Of a stretch of 64,000 nt of DNA, positions 40,780 through 52,875 are shown piece by piece. How positions within the stretch are numbered: the stretch's first letter is position 1; the number at the start of each line of letters is the position of its first letter. The stretch lies in contig CANLWV010000006.1 in the NCBI GenBank assembly GCA_947494965.1, forward strand, positions 1 through 64,000, given 5' to 3'. The notes beneath the pieces are model-generated. The model worked only from the letters and a program-made list of their open reading frames with translations. It was not told where the DNA came from and searched no databases. Origin of the DNA: an uncultured Salinicoccus sp. (GTDB taxonomy: Bacteria; Bacillota; Bacilli; Staphylococcales; Salinicoccaceae). Made by a program: the position numbers and the translations under genes.

Positions 40780-42258
40780 CTAATGCTTGAAATGCCGCAT
40801 GCCTGTAAATACCATCGTCATGCCATGTGCATTGCAGTAGTCGATGGATTCCTGATCCCTTTTCGAACCACCTGGCTGGATGACTGCACGTATGCCGTTT
40901 TCATGGGCCAGTTCAACGGAATCCGGCATCGGGAAGAAGCCATCGCTCGCCATGACCACATCGTCCCCGAGTCCCACAGCGCGGTCGATGGCGATCTTAA
41001 GCGCCCCGACCCGGTTCATCTGTCCGGCACCGATACCTACCGTCCGGCGTTCATTGGATAGGACAATCGCGTTGCTTTTGACATGTTTCGATACTTCCCA
41101 TGCCAGCGCCATCGCCGTCAACTGTTCCTTCGTCGGCTGCTTTTCTGTGACGACTTTGATATCCCTCTCGTCCAGAGCGCCGGTATCCTGGCTCTGGACG
41201 AGGTATCCACCCGAGACACTGACCATCTCTTCAGCATGGGCGTCCTCATGGAAATCCGCTTCAAGCAACCTGAGGTTCTTCTTCTGGGTCAGCACCTCAA
41301 GCGCCGCCTCGTCGAAGGACGGTGCGATGACGACTTCCAGGAAAATGGCGTGCAGCTGTTCGGCCGTCTCCCGGTCCACCGTCTTGTTGAGCGCCACGAT
41401 GCCGCCGAAAATCGACTGGCTATCTGCTTCATAGGCATTTCTGAACGCTTCCGCAATCGTTTCTCCCGTGCCCACACCGCATGGATTCATATGCTTTACG
41501 GCGACTGCTGCCGGCATAAAGAACTTTTTGGCCAGCTGGAATGCTGCATCCGCATCGCGGTAGTTGTTGTAGGACAGCGCCTTGCCGTTTAGGACATCGG
41601 CGTTCAATATCGTATTGCGTGCTTCAGTCGTCCGGACCAGACGTGCCGTCTGATGCGGGTTTTCACCGTAGCGCAGGGATTCCTCAGCCTGGCTGAAGTG
41701 GTTGACGATCGCCTGGTCATAATCATTCGTATGGCGGAACACTTTTATCATGAGTGCACGCCGGTAGGTATCGTCAAGCGTCTCCGATTCGATACGGCTG
41801 ATGACCTCTTCGTAGTCTTCTGGGGAGACGATGGTCGTCACATGCCTGAAGTTCTTGGCTGCCGCCCGCAGCATCGTCGGTCCGCCGATATCGATGTTCT
41901 CAACCGCCTCGGCTTCTGTGACGCCTTCAGTTGCGACCGTTTCCTTGAACGGATAGAGGTTGACCGCCACCAGATCGATCGGGGCGATATTCTTTTCATC
42001 GAGTTCCGCCATATGGGCAGCATTATCCCGATTGGCGAGTATGCCGGCGTGGACTGCCGGGTGCAGCGTTTTGACGCGGCCATCCAATATTTCCTCAAAT
42101 CCTGTCAGCATGCTGACATTCTCAACAGGGACCCCGAAGGATTCTATCGCCTTCAATGTGCCGCCTGTTGAATAGAGTTCATAGCCATTGCGGGAGAGGC
42201 CCCGGACAAACGGCTCGAGCCCTCTCTTATCGGATACGCTGATCAGTGCTTTCTTCAT
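40780..42258 (-). CDS. purH: Bifunctional AICAR transformylase / IMP cyclohydrolase
   Basis: Catalyses the last two steps to IMP. N-terminal MGS-like cyclohydrolase domain ([31 protein letters not shown]) and C-terminal transformylase domain ([33 protein letters not shown]). 492 aa, normal. Overlaps purN by 4 nt. Confidence 0.97.
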   Translation of the reverse strand: MKKALISVSDKRGLEPFVRGLSRNGYELYSTGGTLKAIESFGVPVENVSMLTGFEEILDGRVKTLHPAVHAGILANRDNAAHMAELDEKNIAPIDLVAVNLYPFKETVATEGVTEAEAVENIDIGGPTMLRAAAKNFRHVTTIVSPEDYEEVISRIESETLDDTYRRALMIKVFRHTNDYDQAIVNHFSQAEESLRYGENPHQTARLVRTTEARNTILNADVLNGKALSYNNYRDADAAFQLAKKFFMPAAVAVKHMNPCGVGTGETIAEAFRNAYEADSQSIFGGIVALNKTVDRETAEQLHAIFLEVVIAPSFDEAALEVLTQKKNLRLLEADFHEDAHAEEMVSVSGGYLVQSQDTGALDERDIKVVTEKQPTKEQLTAMALAWEVSKHVKSNAIVLSNERRTVGIGAGQMNRVGALKIAIDRAVGLGDDVVMASDGFFPMPDSVELAHENGIRAVIQPGGSKRDQESIDYCNAHGMTMVFTGMRHFKH

Positions 42259-42827
42259 CTTCTCTCCCCTTCCAAAAATTTTTTGAGTGCCTGTGGGTAC
42301 AGCTGATACTCGAGCTGATGGATCTTCCTCTCCAGATCTTCAAGTGAATCTTCAGGATTGATGCGTACAGGCTCCTGGGCGATGATCCGGCCCGTATCGA
42401 TGCCGGCATCCACAAGATGGATCGTCACTCCTGTCACTTTAACCCCGTAGTCATAGGCATCCTCGATGCCATTGCGGCCTTTGAAGGCTGGCAGCAGTGA
42501 GGGATGCAGATTGATGATCCTATCTTCATATGTGCTGATGAACGCCGCCCCAAGTATGCGCATGTAGCCTGCAAGCAGTATATATTCAACATCGAGGCGT
42601 TGAAGCGCCCTTATCATCGCCGCTTCCTGCGTCGCCTTCGATCCATAGTCGGAGATGGTGCAGACGAGGCTTTCTATGCCGAGTGCCTCTGCACGCCGTA
42701 AGGAGTAGGCTTCACGATTGTCGCTGATCAAAAGGACGATCTCGATGCCGATCTCTTGTGCGTGACGGGCCAGATTGCTGAAATTCGTGCCGCCACCGGA
42801 GGCGAATACTGCAACTCTAGTAGCCAT
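42255..42827 (-). CDS. purN: Phosphoribosylglycinamide formyltransferase
   Basis: 10-formyl-THF-dependent GAR transformylase. ASGGGTNF near the start, catalytic [12 protein letters not shown] and [16 protein letters not shown]. About 190 aa. ATG 42827 is preferred over GTG 42833; the gene overlaps the end of purM by 11 nt. FolD, at the other end of this locus, supplies its one-carbon donor. Confidence 0.95.
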   Translation of the reverse strand: MATRVAVFASGGGTNFSNLARHAQEIGIEIVLLISDNREAYSLRRAEALGIESLVCTISDYGSKATQEAAMIRALQRLDVEYILLAGYMRILGAAFISTYEDRIINLHPSLLPAFKGRNGIEDAYDYGVKVTGVTIHLVDAGIDTGRIIAQEPVRINPEDSLEDLERKIHQLEYQLYPQALKKFLEGERR

Positions 42828-43839
42828 GGACACGCAACCCGCCGTCCGCAGTCACGCGGCCAAGCACTACCGGACGCTCTCCGGCGGCTTCCAGTATCTC
42901 CAAGGTGCGTGCTTGATCTTTGTCGTTCACTGCAATCATGAAGCCGATGCCCATATTGAACACATTGTATGCCTCCCGCATATCCATGCCGCCGAGTTCA
43001 ATCAGCCATTCTATGATTTTCGGCACTTCGACATTCGCCACATCGATATCTGCACCCAGATGCCCGGGGAACGCCCGCGGTATGTTTTCGATGAAGCCAC
43101 CACCTGTGATATGGCTCATCGCCTTGATGCTGATCTCTTCCCTGACTTTTTTGATCGCCTTGACATAGATGCGCGTCGGCTCAAGCAGATGATCGATGAT
43201 CGGTCTGCCGTCCAGCATCCCTTCGACGTCGACCGAGTAGTCGGCAAGCCATTTCCTGACCAGGCTGTAGCCGTTCGAATGGATGCCGCTTGAAGCCAGT
43301 CCGATGATCGTGTCCCCAGGCTTTGCAGCTGTCCCATCTATATAGGCATCCTTCTCGACGGCGCCTACAGCAAAACCGGCGATATCATATTCGCCTGCAC
43401 CGTACATATCCCCCATCTCCGCGGTCTCACCGCCGATCAGGGCGCATTCTGCGTCCGTACAGCCATTTGAAATGCCTTCGACGATGTCGGAGATGTGCTC
43501 AGGAATGACCTTATCGACCGCGATGTAATCAAGGAAGTACAGTGGCTCTGCACCGGTTGTGATGATGTCGTTGACGCACATCGCCACGGCGTCCACACCG
43601 ATTGTACGGTGACGGTTTGAATCGATCGCCAGCTTCAATTTCGTACCGACACCATCAGTGCCGGAAACGAGGACAGGGGCTTTCATATTCAGCTGTGACA
43701 GGTCGAAAGCGGCACCGAACCCCCCAATCCCTCCGATGACCTCCGGACGCATCGTCCGTTTTACATGTGCTTGGATCTTATCGACTGCCTGATATCCGGC
43801 CGTGATGTCGACTCCGGCATCCTTATACTGTTCTGACAT
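42817..43839 (-). CDS. purM: Phosphoribosylformylglycinamidine cyclo-ligase
   Basis: AIR synthetase, 340 aa, complete: [37 protein letters not shown] and GGETAEM. The ATG at 43839 ([12 protein letters not shown]) is preferred because AAAGGGG lies 7 nt upstream; the ATG two codons before is too close. Confidence 0.96.
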   Translation of the reverse strand: MSEQYKDAGVDITAGYQAVDKIQAHVKRTMRPEVIGGIGGFGAAFDLSQLNMKAPVLVSGTDGVGTKLKLAIDSNRHRTIGVDAVAMCVNDIITTGAEPLYFLDYIAVDKVIPEHISDIVEGISNGCTDAECALIGGETAEMGDMYGAGEYDIAGFAVGAVEKDAYIDGTAAKPGDTIIGLASSGIHSNGYSLVRKWLADYSVDVEGMLDGRPIIDHLLEPTRIYVKAIKKVREEISIKAMSHITGGGFIENIPRAFPGHLGADIDVANVEVPKIIEWLIELGGMDMREAYNVFNMGIGFMIAVNDKDQARTLEILEAAGERPVVLGRVTADGGLRVHGY

Positions 43840-43841
43840 GC

Positions 43842-45260
43842 TCATACCCCTTTCGTCTTCTGATCCTTCTCCTGCGGCAGGAGCCGGTCGATAATCTCTA
43901 TTGGATAATTGCCTGTAAAGCAGGCATCGCATTGGCCTTTCGAACCATATGAATGGTACACATCATGCATCGCGTCGACCGACAGATAACTCAAGGAGTC
44001 AGCACCGATCTCACGGCGGATCTCCTCTGTCGATTTCGATGAAGCGATGATTTCAGCATGGGTTGAGACATCGATGCCATAGAAGCATGGATTTTTAAGC
44101 GGCGGAGATGAGACGCCCATATGGACTTCTTTAGCGCCCGCCTTCTTCAATGCCTTGACGATATACCGGCTGGTCGTCCCACGCACGATCGAATCATCGA
44201 TGACGATGATGCGCTTGCCCTCGACAACATCACGCACCGGGGAGAGCTTCATGCGCACTGCCCGCTCGCGTGCTTCCTGCCCTTTGGAGAGGAATGTCCG
44301 TCCCACATAGCGGTTTTTCAACAGTCCCTGCTCCTGTGGGATTCCGGATTCTTCAGAAAATCCTTTTGCAGCGGCAAGGCTCGAGTCCGGCACGCCGATC
44401 ACTATATCCGCATCCACATCCATTTCCTTGGCCAACTGCTGACCGAGCGATTTTCTGATGGTGTATGTGGATGTATTGCGGAATTCCGAGTCGGCACGCG
44501 CAAAGTAGATGTACTCCATCGAGCACATATTCGGATGCGACGCGTCCGTATAACGGTCGAAGTCGATGCCTGCTTCACTCAATGTAATCAGTTCGCCGGG
44601 TTCGATATCACGTATGTACTCTGCACCGATTGCGGTGAAGGCACACGTTTCGCTGGCAACGCAATAGGCACCGTCTATCATGCCGAGCATGAGCGGACGC
44701 ACACCATGATCATCCAGGGCGATGGTCAACGCCTCTTCGTCCAGGATGACGAAGGCGAAAGCCCCCTTGATCTGCCTGAGCGCCGTCTTGATGCGCGTTT
44801 TCCTGTCCGGGCTTTTATTTTTACGGATCAGATGTGCCAATGTTTCAGTGTCCGATGAAGTCTGGAAAATCGCCCCGTCGTCTTCTAAAGCCTCACGGAC
44901 GCTCATGGCATTGACAAGATTGCCGTTATGCGCAAGGCCAAGGTCCCCCTTATGGCTTTTGAACAGGAATGGCTGGACGTTCGACAGCTCGCTGCCACCG
45001 CTTGTTGCGTACCTTACATGGCCGATGGCATGCGGAAAGCCATGCAGCGATGCCAGCTGTTCCCTGGAGAGCGCTTCGGTCAAAAGGCCCATGCCGCGTG
45101 CGCCGAAAAGGTACTCTTCGTTCGAACAGACGATGCCGGCCCCTTCCTGCCCCCGATGCTGGAGGCTGTGCAGTGCGATATAAGTCAATTCGGCGGCATC
45201 CGGATGGCCGTACACACCGAATATGCCACACTCTTCATTTAGTCCACGGATGTCATACAT
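43842..45260 (-). CDS. purF: Amidophosphoribosyltransferase
   Basis: Commits PRPP to purine synthesis. After a short propeptide ([10 protein letters not shown]) comes the nucleophile Cys of CGIFGVYG, as in the Bacillus type; PRPP loop [12 protein letters not shown] is intact. Cysteines late in the chain ([18 protein letters not shown]) fit the [4Fe-4S] form found in Bacillus. About 472 aa. ATG 45260 has GGAAGGGG upstream and overlaps the end of purL by 22 nt. Confidence 0.96.
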   Translation of the reverse strand: MYDIRGLNEECGIFGVYGHPDAAELTYIALHSLQHRGQEGAGIVCSNEEYLFGARGMGLLTEALSREQLASLHGFPHAIGHVRYATSGGSELSNVQPFLFKSHKGDLGLAHNGNLVNAMSVREALEDDGAIFQTSSDTETLAHLIRKNKSPDRKTRIKTALRQIKGAFAFVILDEEALTIALDDHGVRPLMLGMIDGAYCVASETCAFTAIGAEYIRDIEPGELITLSEAGIDFDRYTDASHPNMCSMEYIYFARADSEFRNTSTYTIRKSLGQQLAKEMDVDADIVIGVPDSSLAAAKGFSEESGIPQEQGLLKNRYVGRTFLSKGQEARERAVRMKLSPVRDVVEGKRIIVIDDSIVRGTTSRYIVKALKKAGAKEVHMGVSSPPLKNPCFYGIDVSTHAEIIASSKSTEEIRREIGADSLSYLSVDAMHDVYHSYGSKGQCDACFTGNYPIEIIDRLLPQEKDQKTKGV

Positions 45261-47413
45261 TTCGGGATTGCCCCTTCCCATGTGTTTGAGATGGCGTCCA
45301 GGCTACGTTCTATCGTCATATCACGCGATGCTACTTTGAATGCATCTTCTGTCAGGACCCCGATTTCGACAGCGCCTTCAATGTCTTGTCCACCTGCTCC
45401 GATGACGATGTAGCGGGAGGCATTTTCTGCAAAGAGATCTTCCCCGTCCATATCGAGTGACGCGTCCACTCCGAGATGATGGAAGGCTGCGAGCTGCGCC
45501 AGTTTGATGGCGATGCCGCCACGGCCAATTGGTGCGATCTTTTTGATGCCACCGTTCTTCAGACGATCCCTGAGATCCATGCCGCGGCTGTATTCGATTT
45601 CCAGGTCGATGTGGCGTTCCTGCTTCGAAATATCTCCATCAATCAGCTTTTCAAGCTGACTGCCGGCAAAGCTTTTGTGTGTCTCACCCACCAGATAGAT
45701 TGAATCCCCCGCCTGTATCTGGACGTCTTCCATGAAGCGCACATCTTCTATCAGACCGACCATGCCGATGACCGGCGTTGGTAGTATTGTGCCTTTGGAT
45801 TCATTGTATAGGCTGACGTTGCCGGATACGACCGGTGTCGACAGCGTCCGGCACGCTTCTGCCATACCGCGCGTCGAAGCATCGAGCTGATGGTAGCTTT
45901 CAGGGTTTTCAGGACTGCCGTAATTCAGGCAGTCAGTCATGGCAAGCGGGAGTGCACCAGTCGATATGATGTCCCTGAACGCCTGCGCGACGACTTCTTT
46001 ACCGCCATTGAACGGATCGGCATAGACATAGCGGCTCTTGCCGTCGACCGTCATCGCGATGGCCTTATCCGTCCCTTCCACTCTGACGATCCCTGAGCCG
46101 AATCCCGACTTCTGGACGGTGTTCGAACCGACCTGATTATCGTATTGTTCATATATATAGCGCTTTGAACCATGGTTCGGATGGCTGAGCAGTGCATCGA
46201 ATGCCGCGTTCAGATCTTCTTTACTGTAGTCATATGTTTTGTCGTCGACCCCTGGGTTTTTGCCTTCCAGCACATAGACAGGTGCCTCATCGGACAGTGG
46301 CTGTACGGGAATATCCGCGTACTTCTCGCCTTCATAGAAGAGTTCGAGACGGTCGGAGTCCGTCACTTCACCGATGACCGCGGAATCGAGTTCATATCCG
46401 TCGAACATCTTGAGGAATTTATCCTCTGTGCCGTCCTTTACGACAAGCAGCATGCGTTCCTGTGTTTCCGACAACATCATTTCGTATGGGGAGATGCCGT
46501 CTTCCCTGACAGGCACCTGGTCGAGGTAGAGCGCCATGCCCGATTCACCTTTGGCTGCCATTTCGGCACTTGATGATGTCAAACCTGCCGCCCCCATATC
46601 CTGGATGCCGACGAGTTCAGGCTGGTTGATGGCGTCAAGAGTCGCTTCCATCAGTTTTTTGCCGGTGAATGGGTCTCCGATCTGCACAGATGGACGCTTC
46701 GACTCTGATTCCTCAGATAACTCTTCAGACGCGAAAGTTGCGCCGTGGATGCCGTCCCGTCCTGTCTTCAGGCCGACATAGATGACTTTGTTGCCGACAC
46801 CTTTGGCCGTCCCTTTTTGTATCTGGTCGTGGTCGATGACCCCGACACACATGGCGTTGACGAGCGGGTTGCCGTCATATGAAGAATCGAATTCGACTTC
46901 TCCGGAGACGGTCGGGATGCCGATGCAGTTGCCGTAGCCGCCGATGCCGGATACAACGCCTCTGAGCAGCCAGCGGTTATTCGCTTCAGATAGCTCGCCG
47001 AAGCGGAGGGAATTCAATAATCCGATAGGACGCGCGCCCATTGAGACGATATCACGGATGATCCCGCCGACACCCGTTGCTGCCCCTTGGTAAGGTTCGA
47101 CTGCAGAAGGGTGGTTATGGGATTCGACTTTGAAGACGATGGCCTGGTTGTCGCCGATGTCGACGACGCCTGCGCCTTCACCCGGTCCCATCAATACGCG
47201 TTCCCCTGATGTCGGGAATTGGCCTAGGAACGGCTTCGAATGCTTATACGAGCAATGTTCACTCCACATGACCGAGAATATGCCGGTTTCCGTATAGTTC
47301 GGTTCCCTGCCGAGTATCTCCACTACATGCTTGTATTCCGCATCCGTCAAGCCCATCTCTGTATAGAGCTTGTCGTCTTTGATCCTCTGTTCTGTCGGTT
47401 CATTGAATTTCAT
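45239..47413 (-). CDS. purL: Phosphoribosylformylglycinamidine synthase subunit PurL
   Basis: Synthetase subunit of the three-part FGAM synthase. [15 protein letters not shown] near the start, [20 protein letters not shown] and GGFGSGI-type loops identify small PurL. 724 aa. ATG 47413 has GGAGG 9 nt upstream and lies inside the end of purQ (14-nt overlap). Confidence 0.97.
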   Translation of the reverse strand: MKFNEPTEQRIKDDKLYTEMGLTDAEYKHVVEILGREPNYTETGIFSVMWSEHCSYKHSKPFLGQFPTSGERVLMGPGEGAGVVDIGDNQAIVFKVESHNHPSAVEPYQGAATGVGGIIRDIVSMGARPIGLLNSLRFGELSEANNRWLLRGVVSGIGGYGNCIGIPTVSGEVEFDSSYDGNPLVNAMCVGVIDHDQIQKGTAKGVGNKVIYVGLKTGRDGIHGATFASEELSEESESKRPSVQIGDPFTGKKLMEATLDAINQPELVGIQDMGAAGLTSSSAEMAAKGESGMALYLDQVPVREDGISPYEMMLSETQERMLLVVKDGTEDKFLKMFDGYELDSAVIGEVTDSDRLELFYEGEKYADIPVQPLSDEAPVYVLEGKNPGVDDKTYDYSKEDLNAAFDALLSHPNHGSKRYIYEQYDNQVGSNTVQKSGFGSGIVRVEGTDKAIAMTVDGKSRYVYADPFNGGKEVVAQAFRDIISTGALPLAMTDCLNYGSPENPESYHQLDASTRGMAEACRTLSTPVVSGNVSLYNESKGTILPTPVIGMVGLIEDVRFMEDVQIQAGDSIYLVGETHKSFAGSQLEKLIDGDISKQERHIDLEIEYSRGMDLRDRLKNGGIKKIAPIGRGGIAIKLAQLAAFHHLGVDASLDMDGEDLFAENASRYIVIGAGGQDIEGAVEIGVLTEDAFKVASRDMTIERSLDAISNTWEGAIPKCMTSVD

Positions 47414-48077
47414 TATGAGCGGCCTCCCAGTTTGCCATATTTTCAAAGATTTTTTTGCCGTCATCACTGCCGAGCAACGCTTCGAGTGCGCGTTCCGGAT
47501 GCGGCATCATGCCGAGGACATTGCCCGCTTCATTGATGATGCCCGCAATGTCGCCACGCGAGCCGTTCGGGTTGTCCGTGTATTTCAAGACAATCTGATT
47601 GTTCCGTTTGAGCGCATCATAAGTCTCATCATCACAGTAGTAGTGCCCTTCTCCATGCGCGATTGGGAAAGTGACCGTTTCATCAGGCTGATACCCCGTT
47701 GTGAATGCAGTGCGGCTGTTGGTCACCTTCAGCGTTTCATCCCTTGAGATGAAGGTGTGGGTGTCATTGAATATGAGCGCACCCGGCAACAGGCCGATTT
47801 CAGTCAGTATCTGGAAGCCGTTGCATATGCCGGCTACCGGCTTCCCTGCTTCTGCTGCTTCGACGATTGCTTTCGTCACCGGCGCCACAGCAGCCATCGC
47901 GCCACTCCTCAAATAATCCCCAAAACTGAAACCGCCTGGAATCAGGACGCCATCATAACCTTCAAGCGACGTCTCCCGGTAATCGACATAGTCCGCTTCC
48001 CCGCCGGACTTCAGGATGGCGTTCAGCATATCCCTATCACAGTTCGACCCTGGAAAGCGTATCACAGCGAATTTCAT
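47400..48077 (-). CDS. purQ: Phosphoribosylformylglycinamidine synthase glutaminase subunit PurQ
   Basis: Class I glutaminase that feeds ammonia to PurL. Cys nucleophile in [19 protein letters not shown], and PIAHGEGHY near the His. 225 aa. Two ATGs in tandem overlap the purS stop; the second (48077) has GAGGTGG at better spacing. Confidence 0.96.
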   Translation of the reverse strand: MKFAVIRFPGSNCDRDMLNAILKSGGEADYVDYRETSLEGYDGVLIPGGFSFGDYLRSGAMAAVAPVTKAIVEAAEAGKPVAGICNGFQILTEIGLLPGALIFNDTHTFISRDETLKVTNSRTAFTTGYQPDETVTFPIAHGEGHYYCDDETYDALKRNNQIVLKYTDNPNGSRGDIAGIINEAGNVLGMMPHPERALEALLGSDDGKKIFENMANWEAAHNEIQ

Positions 48078-48334
48078 CATTCAGCCACCTCGTCGAGGAT
48101 AGTGTAGGAGTATGTTTCGATGACCGTATTGGCAAATAGTTTCTCGGACAGCCGGCGGACGCTCTCATCGATTTTCGCCTCGTCTGTTTCATCGATGTCG
48201 AAGTAGAGCACCTTGCCGACACGGATGTCGTTGATTTCCTCATGGCCCAGTTCGTGGACCGCCCGATTCAGGGCCTCACCTTGTGTATCCAATACTTGCG
48301 GCTGCAGTGTGACGATCAGTTCAATCTTCTTCAT
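48077..48334 (-). CDS. purS: Phosphoribosylformylglycinamidine synthase subunit PurS
   Basis: An 85-aa structural subunit that bridges PurL and Pur[22 protein letters not shown] and GKVLYFDID match the family. Overlaps purC by one base (TAATG). Confidence 0.95.
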   Translation of the reverse strand: MKKIELIVTLQPQVLDTQGEALNRAVHELGHEEINDIRVGKVLYFDIDETDEAKIDESVRRLSEKLFANTVIETYSYTILDEVAE

Positions 48335-49032
48335 TATATGAGTGCCTCCATCTTTTTATAAAATGCGCTGTAGGTATCAATCAGTGATCCTGTACTGTTG
48401 CGGTAGACGTCTTTGTCGAAATTCTCTTTACTCTCCATATCCACGATGCGGCATGTATCCGGCGAGATTTCATCTGCAAGCATGATGGCACCGTCCTGGT
48501 CTTTGCCGAACTCGATCTTGAAATCGATCAGCGACAGCCCCATCTCTTCCATCATTTTCTTCAACACTTCATTGATCTTAAGGGCCTGCTCTTTAAGGTG
48601 GGCGACTTCCGCCACACTTGCCAGGTTGAGCATGGCGATATGGTCATCCGTGAGGAGCGGATCGCCGAGTGCGTCTTCTTTATAGAAGAACTCGACCAAA
48701 GGTGGGGTCATCGCCTGATGCGTCTTTAGTCCGAGGCGTTTGACGATGCTGCCGGCGGCATAGTTCCGTACGACCACTTCAAGCGGAATGATGTCAAGGG
48801 GCTTGACCAGCTGTTCGGTCTCACTGATGCGTTCTATATAATGGGAGTCGATGCCGTGCTTTTTCATATATTCGAATATGCCTGAGGAGATCAGGTTATT
48901 GAGCCGTCCTTTACCTGTCATGTAGTCGTGCTTCTCCCCATTACCGGCCGTCACTTCATCCTTATATTCAATGCGGTATGCCGCATCTTCTGTCCTGTAG
49001 ACACGTTTTGCCTTTCCTTCGTAAACGAGCAT
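48334..49032 (-). CDS. purC: SAICAR synthase
   Basis: Adds aspartate to [46 protein letters not shown] and DFKIEFGKD are all typical. About 232 aa. The second of two ATGs (49032) has AAGGAGG 7 nt upstream; it overlaps the purK stop. Confidence 0.96.
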   Translation of the reverse strand: MLVYEGKAKRVYRTEDAAYRIEYKDEVTAGNGEKHDYMTGKGRLNNLISSGIFEYMKKHGIDSHYIERISETEQLVKPLDIIPLEVVVRNYAAGSIVKRLGLKTHQAMTPPLVEFFYKEDALGDPLLTDDHIAMLNLASVAEVAHLKEQALKINEVLKKMMEEMGLSLIDFKIEFGKDQDGAIMLADEISPDTCRIVDMESKENFDKDVYRNSTGSLIDTYSAFYKKMEALI

Positions 49033-50156
49033 CATGACTCCTCCTTGATGAAATTCTCTTCCAACCGGTCGAGTGTTTCTGCGACATCGTCAGTAAGTAC
49101 CGTCACGTGCCCCATCTTCCTTGCCGGTTTGCGCGCTGTCTTGCCGTAGACGTGGACGTGCCACTCCGGATTTGTGAAAAGCGTCTGTTCAAGGCGGTCC
49201 AGATCGGCACCGAGCAGATTCATCATGACTGCATGCTGGTGCTGATGGACAGCAGGCATCGGATGGCCGAGGATCGCCAGTATATGTGCATCAAACTGGC
49301 TGATGTTGCATGATTCGATCGTATGGTGGGCCGAATTGTGGGGCCTTGGGGCGATTTCGTTCACATACAGCGAACCGTCCTGATCGATGAAGAATTCTAT
49401 CGTGAACACGCCGGTGAAATGGAGCTTATCCATAATTTTACGTGCCGCTTCCTGCGCTTTGGCGGTATACTGCGCATCGACACCCGCTGGCGCGATCGTG
49501 CGGTAGAGGACCTGGTCCTTGTGCAGATTTTCCTGAAGCGGGAAATATTCGACCTGGCCTGTCGTACTTCTGGCGACAGTCAATGATACTTCGCGTTCCA
49601 ACTGCAGGTATTTTTCGGCGACCCATTCCGCCTGGTCAAATGGAATGTCGAGGTGTTCCATTTGCGCCTGTGATTCGATCACCATCTGACCCTTGCCGTC
49701 ATAGCCGCCCGTTGCGGTCTTGACGATGACAGGATAGCCATTGGTGGCGGCGAATGACGCGAGCGCGTCCCGTGTCGCTACTTTCGCATAAGGGACGATG
49801 GCCGCACCCGCCTCTTCGATCGCCGTCTTCTCGTAATCCCTGTTCTGCAGCGTCAGAACCGTCTCGGCGCCCTGGGGGATATGGTAGTCATCCACTAATG
49901 TGCGCAGTATGTGGGCATCGATATTCTCGAATTCATATGTGACGATGTCCGACAATCCGCATAGTTCCTTAAGTGACGCAAAATCGCTGAATTCCGCATG
50001 GATGAATGTATGGCACGTACTTCTTGCCGGCGCATCTTCAGAAGGGTCGAGCACCGCGACTTTATACCCCATCCTCAAAGCGCTCTGTGCGAGCATCTTC
50101 CCGAGTTGTCCGCCACCTATTATGCCTATCGTACCGCCCAGTTCAATCGAGCTCAT
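49032..50156 (-). CDS. purK: 5-(carboxyamino)imidazole ribonucleotide synthase
   Basis: ATP-grasp enzyme converting AIR to N5-[37 protein letters not shown] and [16 protein letters not shown] are diagnostic. 374 aa from ATG 50156 with GGAGGG 8 nt upstream, overlapping purE by 14 nt. Confidence 0.96.
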   Translation of the reverse strand: MSSIELGGTIGIIGGGQLGKMLAQSALRMGYKVAVLDPSEDAPARSTCHTFIHAEFSDFASLKELCGLSDIVTYEFENIDAHILRTLVDDYHIPQGAETVLTLQNRDYEKTAIEEAGAAIVPYAKVATRDALASFAATNGYPVIVKTATGGYDGKGQMVIESQAQMEHLDIPFDQAEWVAEKYLQLEREVSLTVARSTTGQVEYFPLQENLHKDQVLYRTIAPAGVDAQYTAKAQEAARKIMDKLHFTGVFTIEFFIDQDGSLYVNEIAPRPHNSAHHTIESCNISQFDAHILAILGHPMPAVHQHQHAVMMNLLGADLDRLEQTLFTNPEWHVHVYGKTARKPARKMGHVTVLTDDVAETLDRLEENFIKEES

Positions 50157-50625
50157 TCTGCATTCCCTCCACTTTCTCTTCCAAAGTCTCCGTATAGGCT
50201 TCCAGTCGGCTATAGAGGGCAGCATCGCCAATCGCCAACATCTTTGCCGCGAGTATGCCTGCATTCGTGCTCCCCGCCTTACCTATCGCCGTCGTCGCGA
50301 CAGGGATGCCGCCTGGCATCTGGACGATGGACAACAGCGAGTCGAGGCCATTCAACGCCTTCGACTCGATCGGCACACCTATGACCGGTATGTGGGTCAT
50401 CGACGCCACCATGCCGGGCAGATGGGCAGCACCCCCCGCACCTGCGATGATCACTTTGATGCCCCGGCCCTTGGCGGCCTTGGCATAGTCCATCATCATT
50501 TCAGGCGTCCTGTGGGCGCTGACCACTTTCTTTTCATAAGGGACGGATAGCTGATCCAGCATGTCGCACGCATGTTTCATCGTCGACCAGTCTGAAGAAC
50601 TTCCCATAATCACTCCTACTGTCAT
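50143..50625 (-). CDS. purE: N5-CAIR mutase
   Basis: First gene of the purine operon. [29 protein letters not shown] and [12 protein letters not shown] are PurE signatures; 160 aa is the class I length. AGAGGG is 9 nt before the ATG. Confidence 0.97.
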   Translation of the reverse strand: MTVGVIMGSSSDWSTMKHACDMLDQLSVPYEKKVVSAHRTPEMMMDYAKAAKGRGIKVIIAGAGGAAHLPGMVASMTHIPVIGVPIESKALNGLDSLLSIVQMPGGIPVATTAIGKAGSTNAGILAAKMLAIGDAALYSRLEAYTETLEEKVEGMQNELD

Positions 50626-50687
50626 GAACGTAACCCTCTCTTTTATGCGGATGTTTATTTCTCAGATTCAGTTTAACAATAGAGTCC

Positions 50688-50745
50688 TATATAATCAACT
50701 TAAAAACGAACAATAAATTAATTTTAATTGTTATAGTTTGTATAT
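50688..50745 (-). promoter_or_regulatory. pur operon promoter with two PurR-type boxes
   Basis: AAAAACGAACAAT (50702-50714) matches the PurBox AWWWCCGAACWWT at 12 of 13 positions. An inverted second copy, ATATACAAACTAT on the minus strand (50733-50745), matches 11 of 13. They are 18 nt apart, as PurR boxes usually are. A TATATA -10 for purE lies at 50688-50693, so box 1 would cover its -35. The same boxes face folD. Confidence 0.6.
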
Positions 50746-50899
50746 GAACTAAATAATTTTTATTTTTATAATTTATTATACGGTAATTCACTCGTTCAAT
50801 CTCTTCTGATTTCAGAATTTTATGGTCTTCAATCTGGAAATTTATGCTCAGTTGTTGGATAATGAAGGAGAAATAGATAGAATCCAGGAGGGCTTTCAC

Positions 50900-51751
50900 A
50901 TGACAGCAGAACTATTGAACGGCAGGGAGATAGCGAAGGACTACCGCGCTGACCTTGCCGCTGAAGTCGAAAAGTTGAAGGAAGCAGGTACGACGCCAAA
51001 CTTGACCGTCGTCATTGCAGGCGACGATGGCGCGTCACTCAGCTATGTACGGTCAAAGAATAAGGCAGCCGAAAAGATCGGCATGACTTCAGAAATCGTA
51101 CAGCTCGACGGGACGGTCACTGAGCAGGAAGTACTGGACATCATCGCACGGCTGAATGACGATGATACCGTCAACGGCATCCTTGTCCAGGTGCCGCTTC
51201 CTGGCCAGGTCAGCGAAGAGAAGGTGTTGGAGGCGATCGCACCGGATAAAGATGTCGACGGCTTCCATCCGGTCAACATCGGACGTCTCTACACCGGACA
51301 AGAGGCATTCGTGCCATGCACACCGCTCGGCATAATGGAGCTCCTGAAGCATACCGGTCCACTAGAAGGCAAGGATGTCGCCGTCATCGGACGCTCCCAC
51401 ATCGTCGGGCAGCCGGTCGCAAAACTGCTGACCGACCAGAACGCCACGGTCACACTCATGCACTCCCGCACCCGTAATATGACCGATAAGCTGAAGGGTT
51501 ACGATGTCATAGTCAGCGCCGTCGGACAGCCGGGCCTCATTACAGGCGAGCATCTGAAGGAAGGTGCCGTCGTCATAGATGTCGGCAACAGCGTCGTAGA
51601 TGGCAAGCTCGTCGGAGACGTCGACTTCGATTCGGCCAGTGAGAAGGCAAGCTACATCACCCCTGTACCGGGCGGCGTCGGCCCGCTCACCATCACCATG
51701 GTGCTCAACAACACACTGATCGCCGCCAAAAGGCAGAATCAATCCAATTGA
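50900..51751 (+). CDS. folD: Bifunctional methylenetetrahydrofolate dehydrogenase/cyclohydrolase
   Basis: Produces 10-formyl-THF for PurN and Pur[15 protein letters not shown] (catalytic Lys), [25 protein letters not shown] and [10 protein letters not shown] are all present; 283 aa. ATG 50900 has AGGAGGG 7 nt upstream. Divergent from purE, sharing the PurBox region. Confidence 0.97.
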   Translation: MTAELLNGREIAKDYRADLAAEVEKLKEAGTTPNLTVVIAGDDGASLSYVRSKNKAAEKIGMTSEIVQLDGTVTEQEVLDIIARLNDDDTVNGILVQVPLPGQVSEEKVLEAIAPDKDVDGFHPVNIGRLYTGQEAFVPCTPLGIMELLKHTGPLEGKDVAVIGRSHIVGQPVAKLLTDQNATVTLMHSRTRNMTDKLKGYDVIVSAVGQPGLITGEHLKEGAVVIDVGNSVVDGKLVGDVDFDSASEKASYITPVPGGVGPLTITMVLNNTLIAAKRQNQSN

Positions 51752-51756
51752 TTTAA

Positions 51757-51800
51757 AAACCCCGGCTGAACCTGATGACAATCAGATTCAGCCGGGGTTT
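51757..51800. terminator. Bidirectional terminator after folD
   Basis: AAACCCCGGCTGAA (51757-51770) with its complement (51787-51800), an inner CTGAT/ATCAG stem, T-run on one side and A-run on the other. Confidence 0.88.
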
Positions 51801-51820
51801 AGTCCGTCACTGTCCATTAT

Positions 51821-52777
51821 TCAATTCCGGATGATGATATAGATCAGATAGGCCGTATATGCCACCAGCATAAATGCCCCTTCCCTTCTGCCGATGGAGA
51901 AGTGTGTCCGCGAAAATATCAGAAGCAGCACAGTCAAACCAACCATGACGAAACCGTCCAGGAACAGCTTGGATTCCGCAGCTATCGGGCTGACGGTCGC
52001 GGCAGTGCCGGTGACGAAGAATATATTGAAGATGTTGCTGCCGACTACGTTGCCGATTGCCATATCCCCTTTACCCTTCAATGCGGCGGTTACAGAAGTC
52101 ATGATTTCCGGCAGAGAAGTGCCGACTGCCACAATCGTCAAACCGACCAGCGCCTCGCTCATGCCGAGTGCCAAGGCGATTTCAGTCGCGCTCGACACAA
52201 CCATCTCTCCCCCGATGATGATGGCGGCTAGGCCACCTAAAGTGGATAGGATATTCTTCCACCAGGGTTCACCGTAGTCGGTTGGTGCTTCAGCCACTGT
52301 ACCGGACCGGTTTTTGCGTGCCATTTCAAATACATAGTACAGAAATATCAGGAAAAACAGCAGGATGATGATGCCGTCCCCACGTGTAATCGCATTGCTC
52401 GGGCTATCTTGGAGGAATGTGTCCATCATAAGGACCATCATCACAACCGCCCCGAGGAGGGCGAAGGGAATCTCTTTGCGCACTGTTTCACTCTGTACCG
52501 TAAGCGGGGCGATCACTGCCGTCAAGCCGACCACAACAGTTATATTTACGATGTTGCTGCCGATGACGTTGCCGAGGACAACGCCTGCACTGCCATCCAA
52601 TGCCGCGAGGATGGCAACAGTCGCCTCCGGGGAACTCGTCCCAAGCGCGACGATCGTCAAACCGACAAGAAGCGGTGAGACATTGAGTTTGACTGCAATG
52701 TTAGAAGCGCCCTGCACAAAGTAATCGGCGCCCTTGATCAGAAGGACAAAACCAATGATAAGCAATATGTAGGCCAA
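51821..52777 (-). CDS. Calcium/sodium antiporter, YrbG-type CaCA family
   Basis: A membrane antiporter of about 318 aa with two inverted halves. The alpha repeats are visible: GTSSPEATVAILAA...GNVIGSNIVNI and GTSLPEIMTSVTAA...GNVVGSNIFNI. It should exchange Ca2+ for Na+ or H+. TTG 52777 (then AYILLIIGFVLLIKGAD) is favoured, with GAGGTGG 5 nt upstream; an ATG lies 17 codons earlier. A 6-bp dyad GTATCG-N6-CGATAC lies just upstream of that start (52796-52813). Confidence 0.9.
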   Translation of the reverse strand: MAYILLIIGFVLLIKGADYFVQGASNIAVKLNVSPLLVGLTIVALGTSSPEATVAILAALDGSAGVVLGNVIGSNIVNITVVVGLTAVIAPLTVQSETVRKEIPFALLGAVVMMVLMMDTFLQDSPSNAITRGDGIIILLFFLIFLYYVFEMARKNRSGTVAEAPTDYGEPWWKNILSTLGGLAAIIIGGEMVVSSATEIALALGMSEALVGLTIVAVGTSLPEIMTSVTAALKGKGDMAIGNVVGSNIFNIFFVTGTAATVSPIAAESKLFLDGFVMVGLTVLLLIFSRTHFSIGRREGAFMLVAYTAYLIYIIIRN

Positions 52778-52841
52778 GCGTGCCACCTCATTTCCGTATC
52801 GTGAATCCGATACATTCTTAATATGCATTAAAACATAAAAT

Positions 52842-52868
52842 GCTCCCCTTTGCCTTAAAAAGGGGAGC
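52842..52868 (-). terminator. Terminator after the 4-TM gene
   Basis: GCTCCCCTTT/AAAGGGGAGC stem (52842-52851 with 52859-52868), then ATTTTATG on the minus strand. Confidence 0.75.
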
Positions 52869-52875
52869 GATTATT

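Noticed and set aside
50687-50899. 70-codon AT-rich frame opposite the purE-folD intergenic region
   Set aside because: Covers the promoter and PurBox region, poor composition and no ribosome site.
52796-52813. GTATCG-N6-CGATAC dyad upstream of the exchanger
   Set aside because: Noted in the gene entry, but it may be within coding sequence if the earlier ATG is used; not strong enough as a separate operator call.
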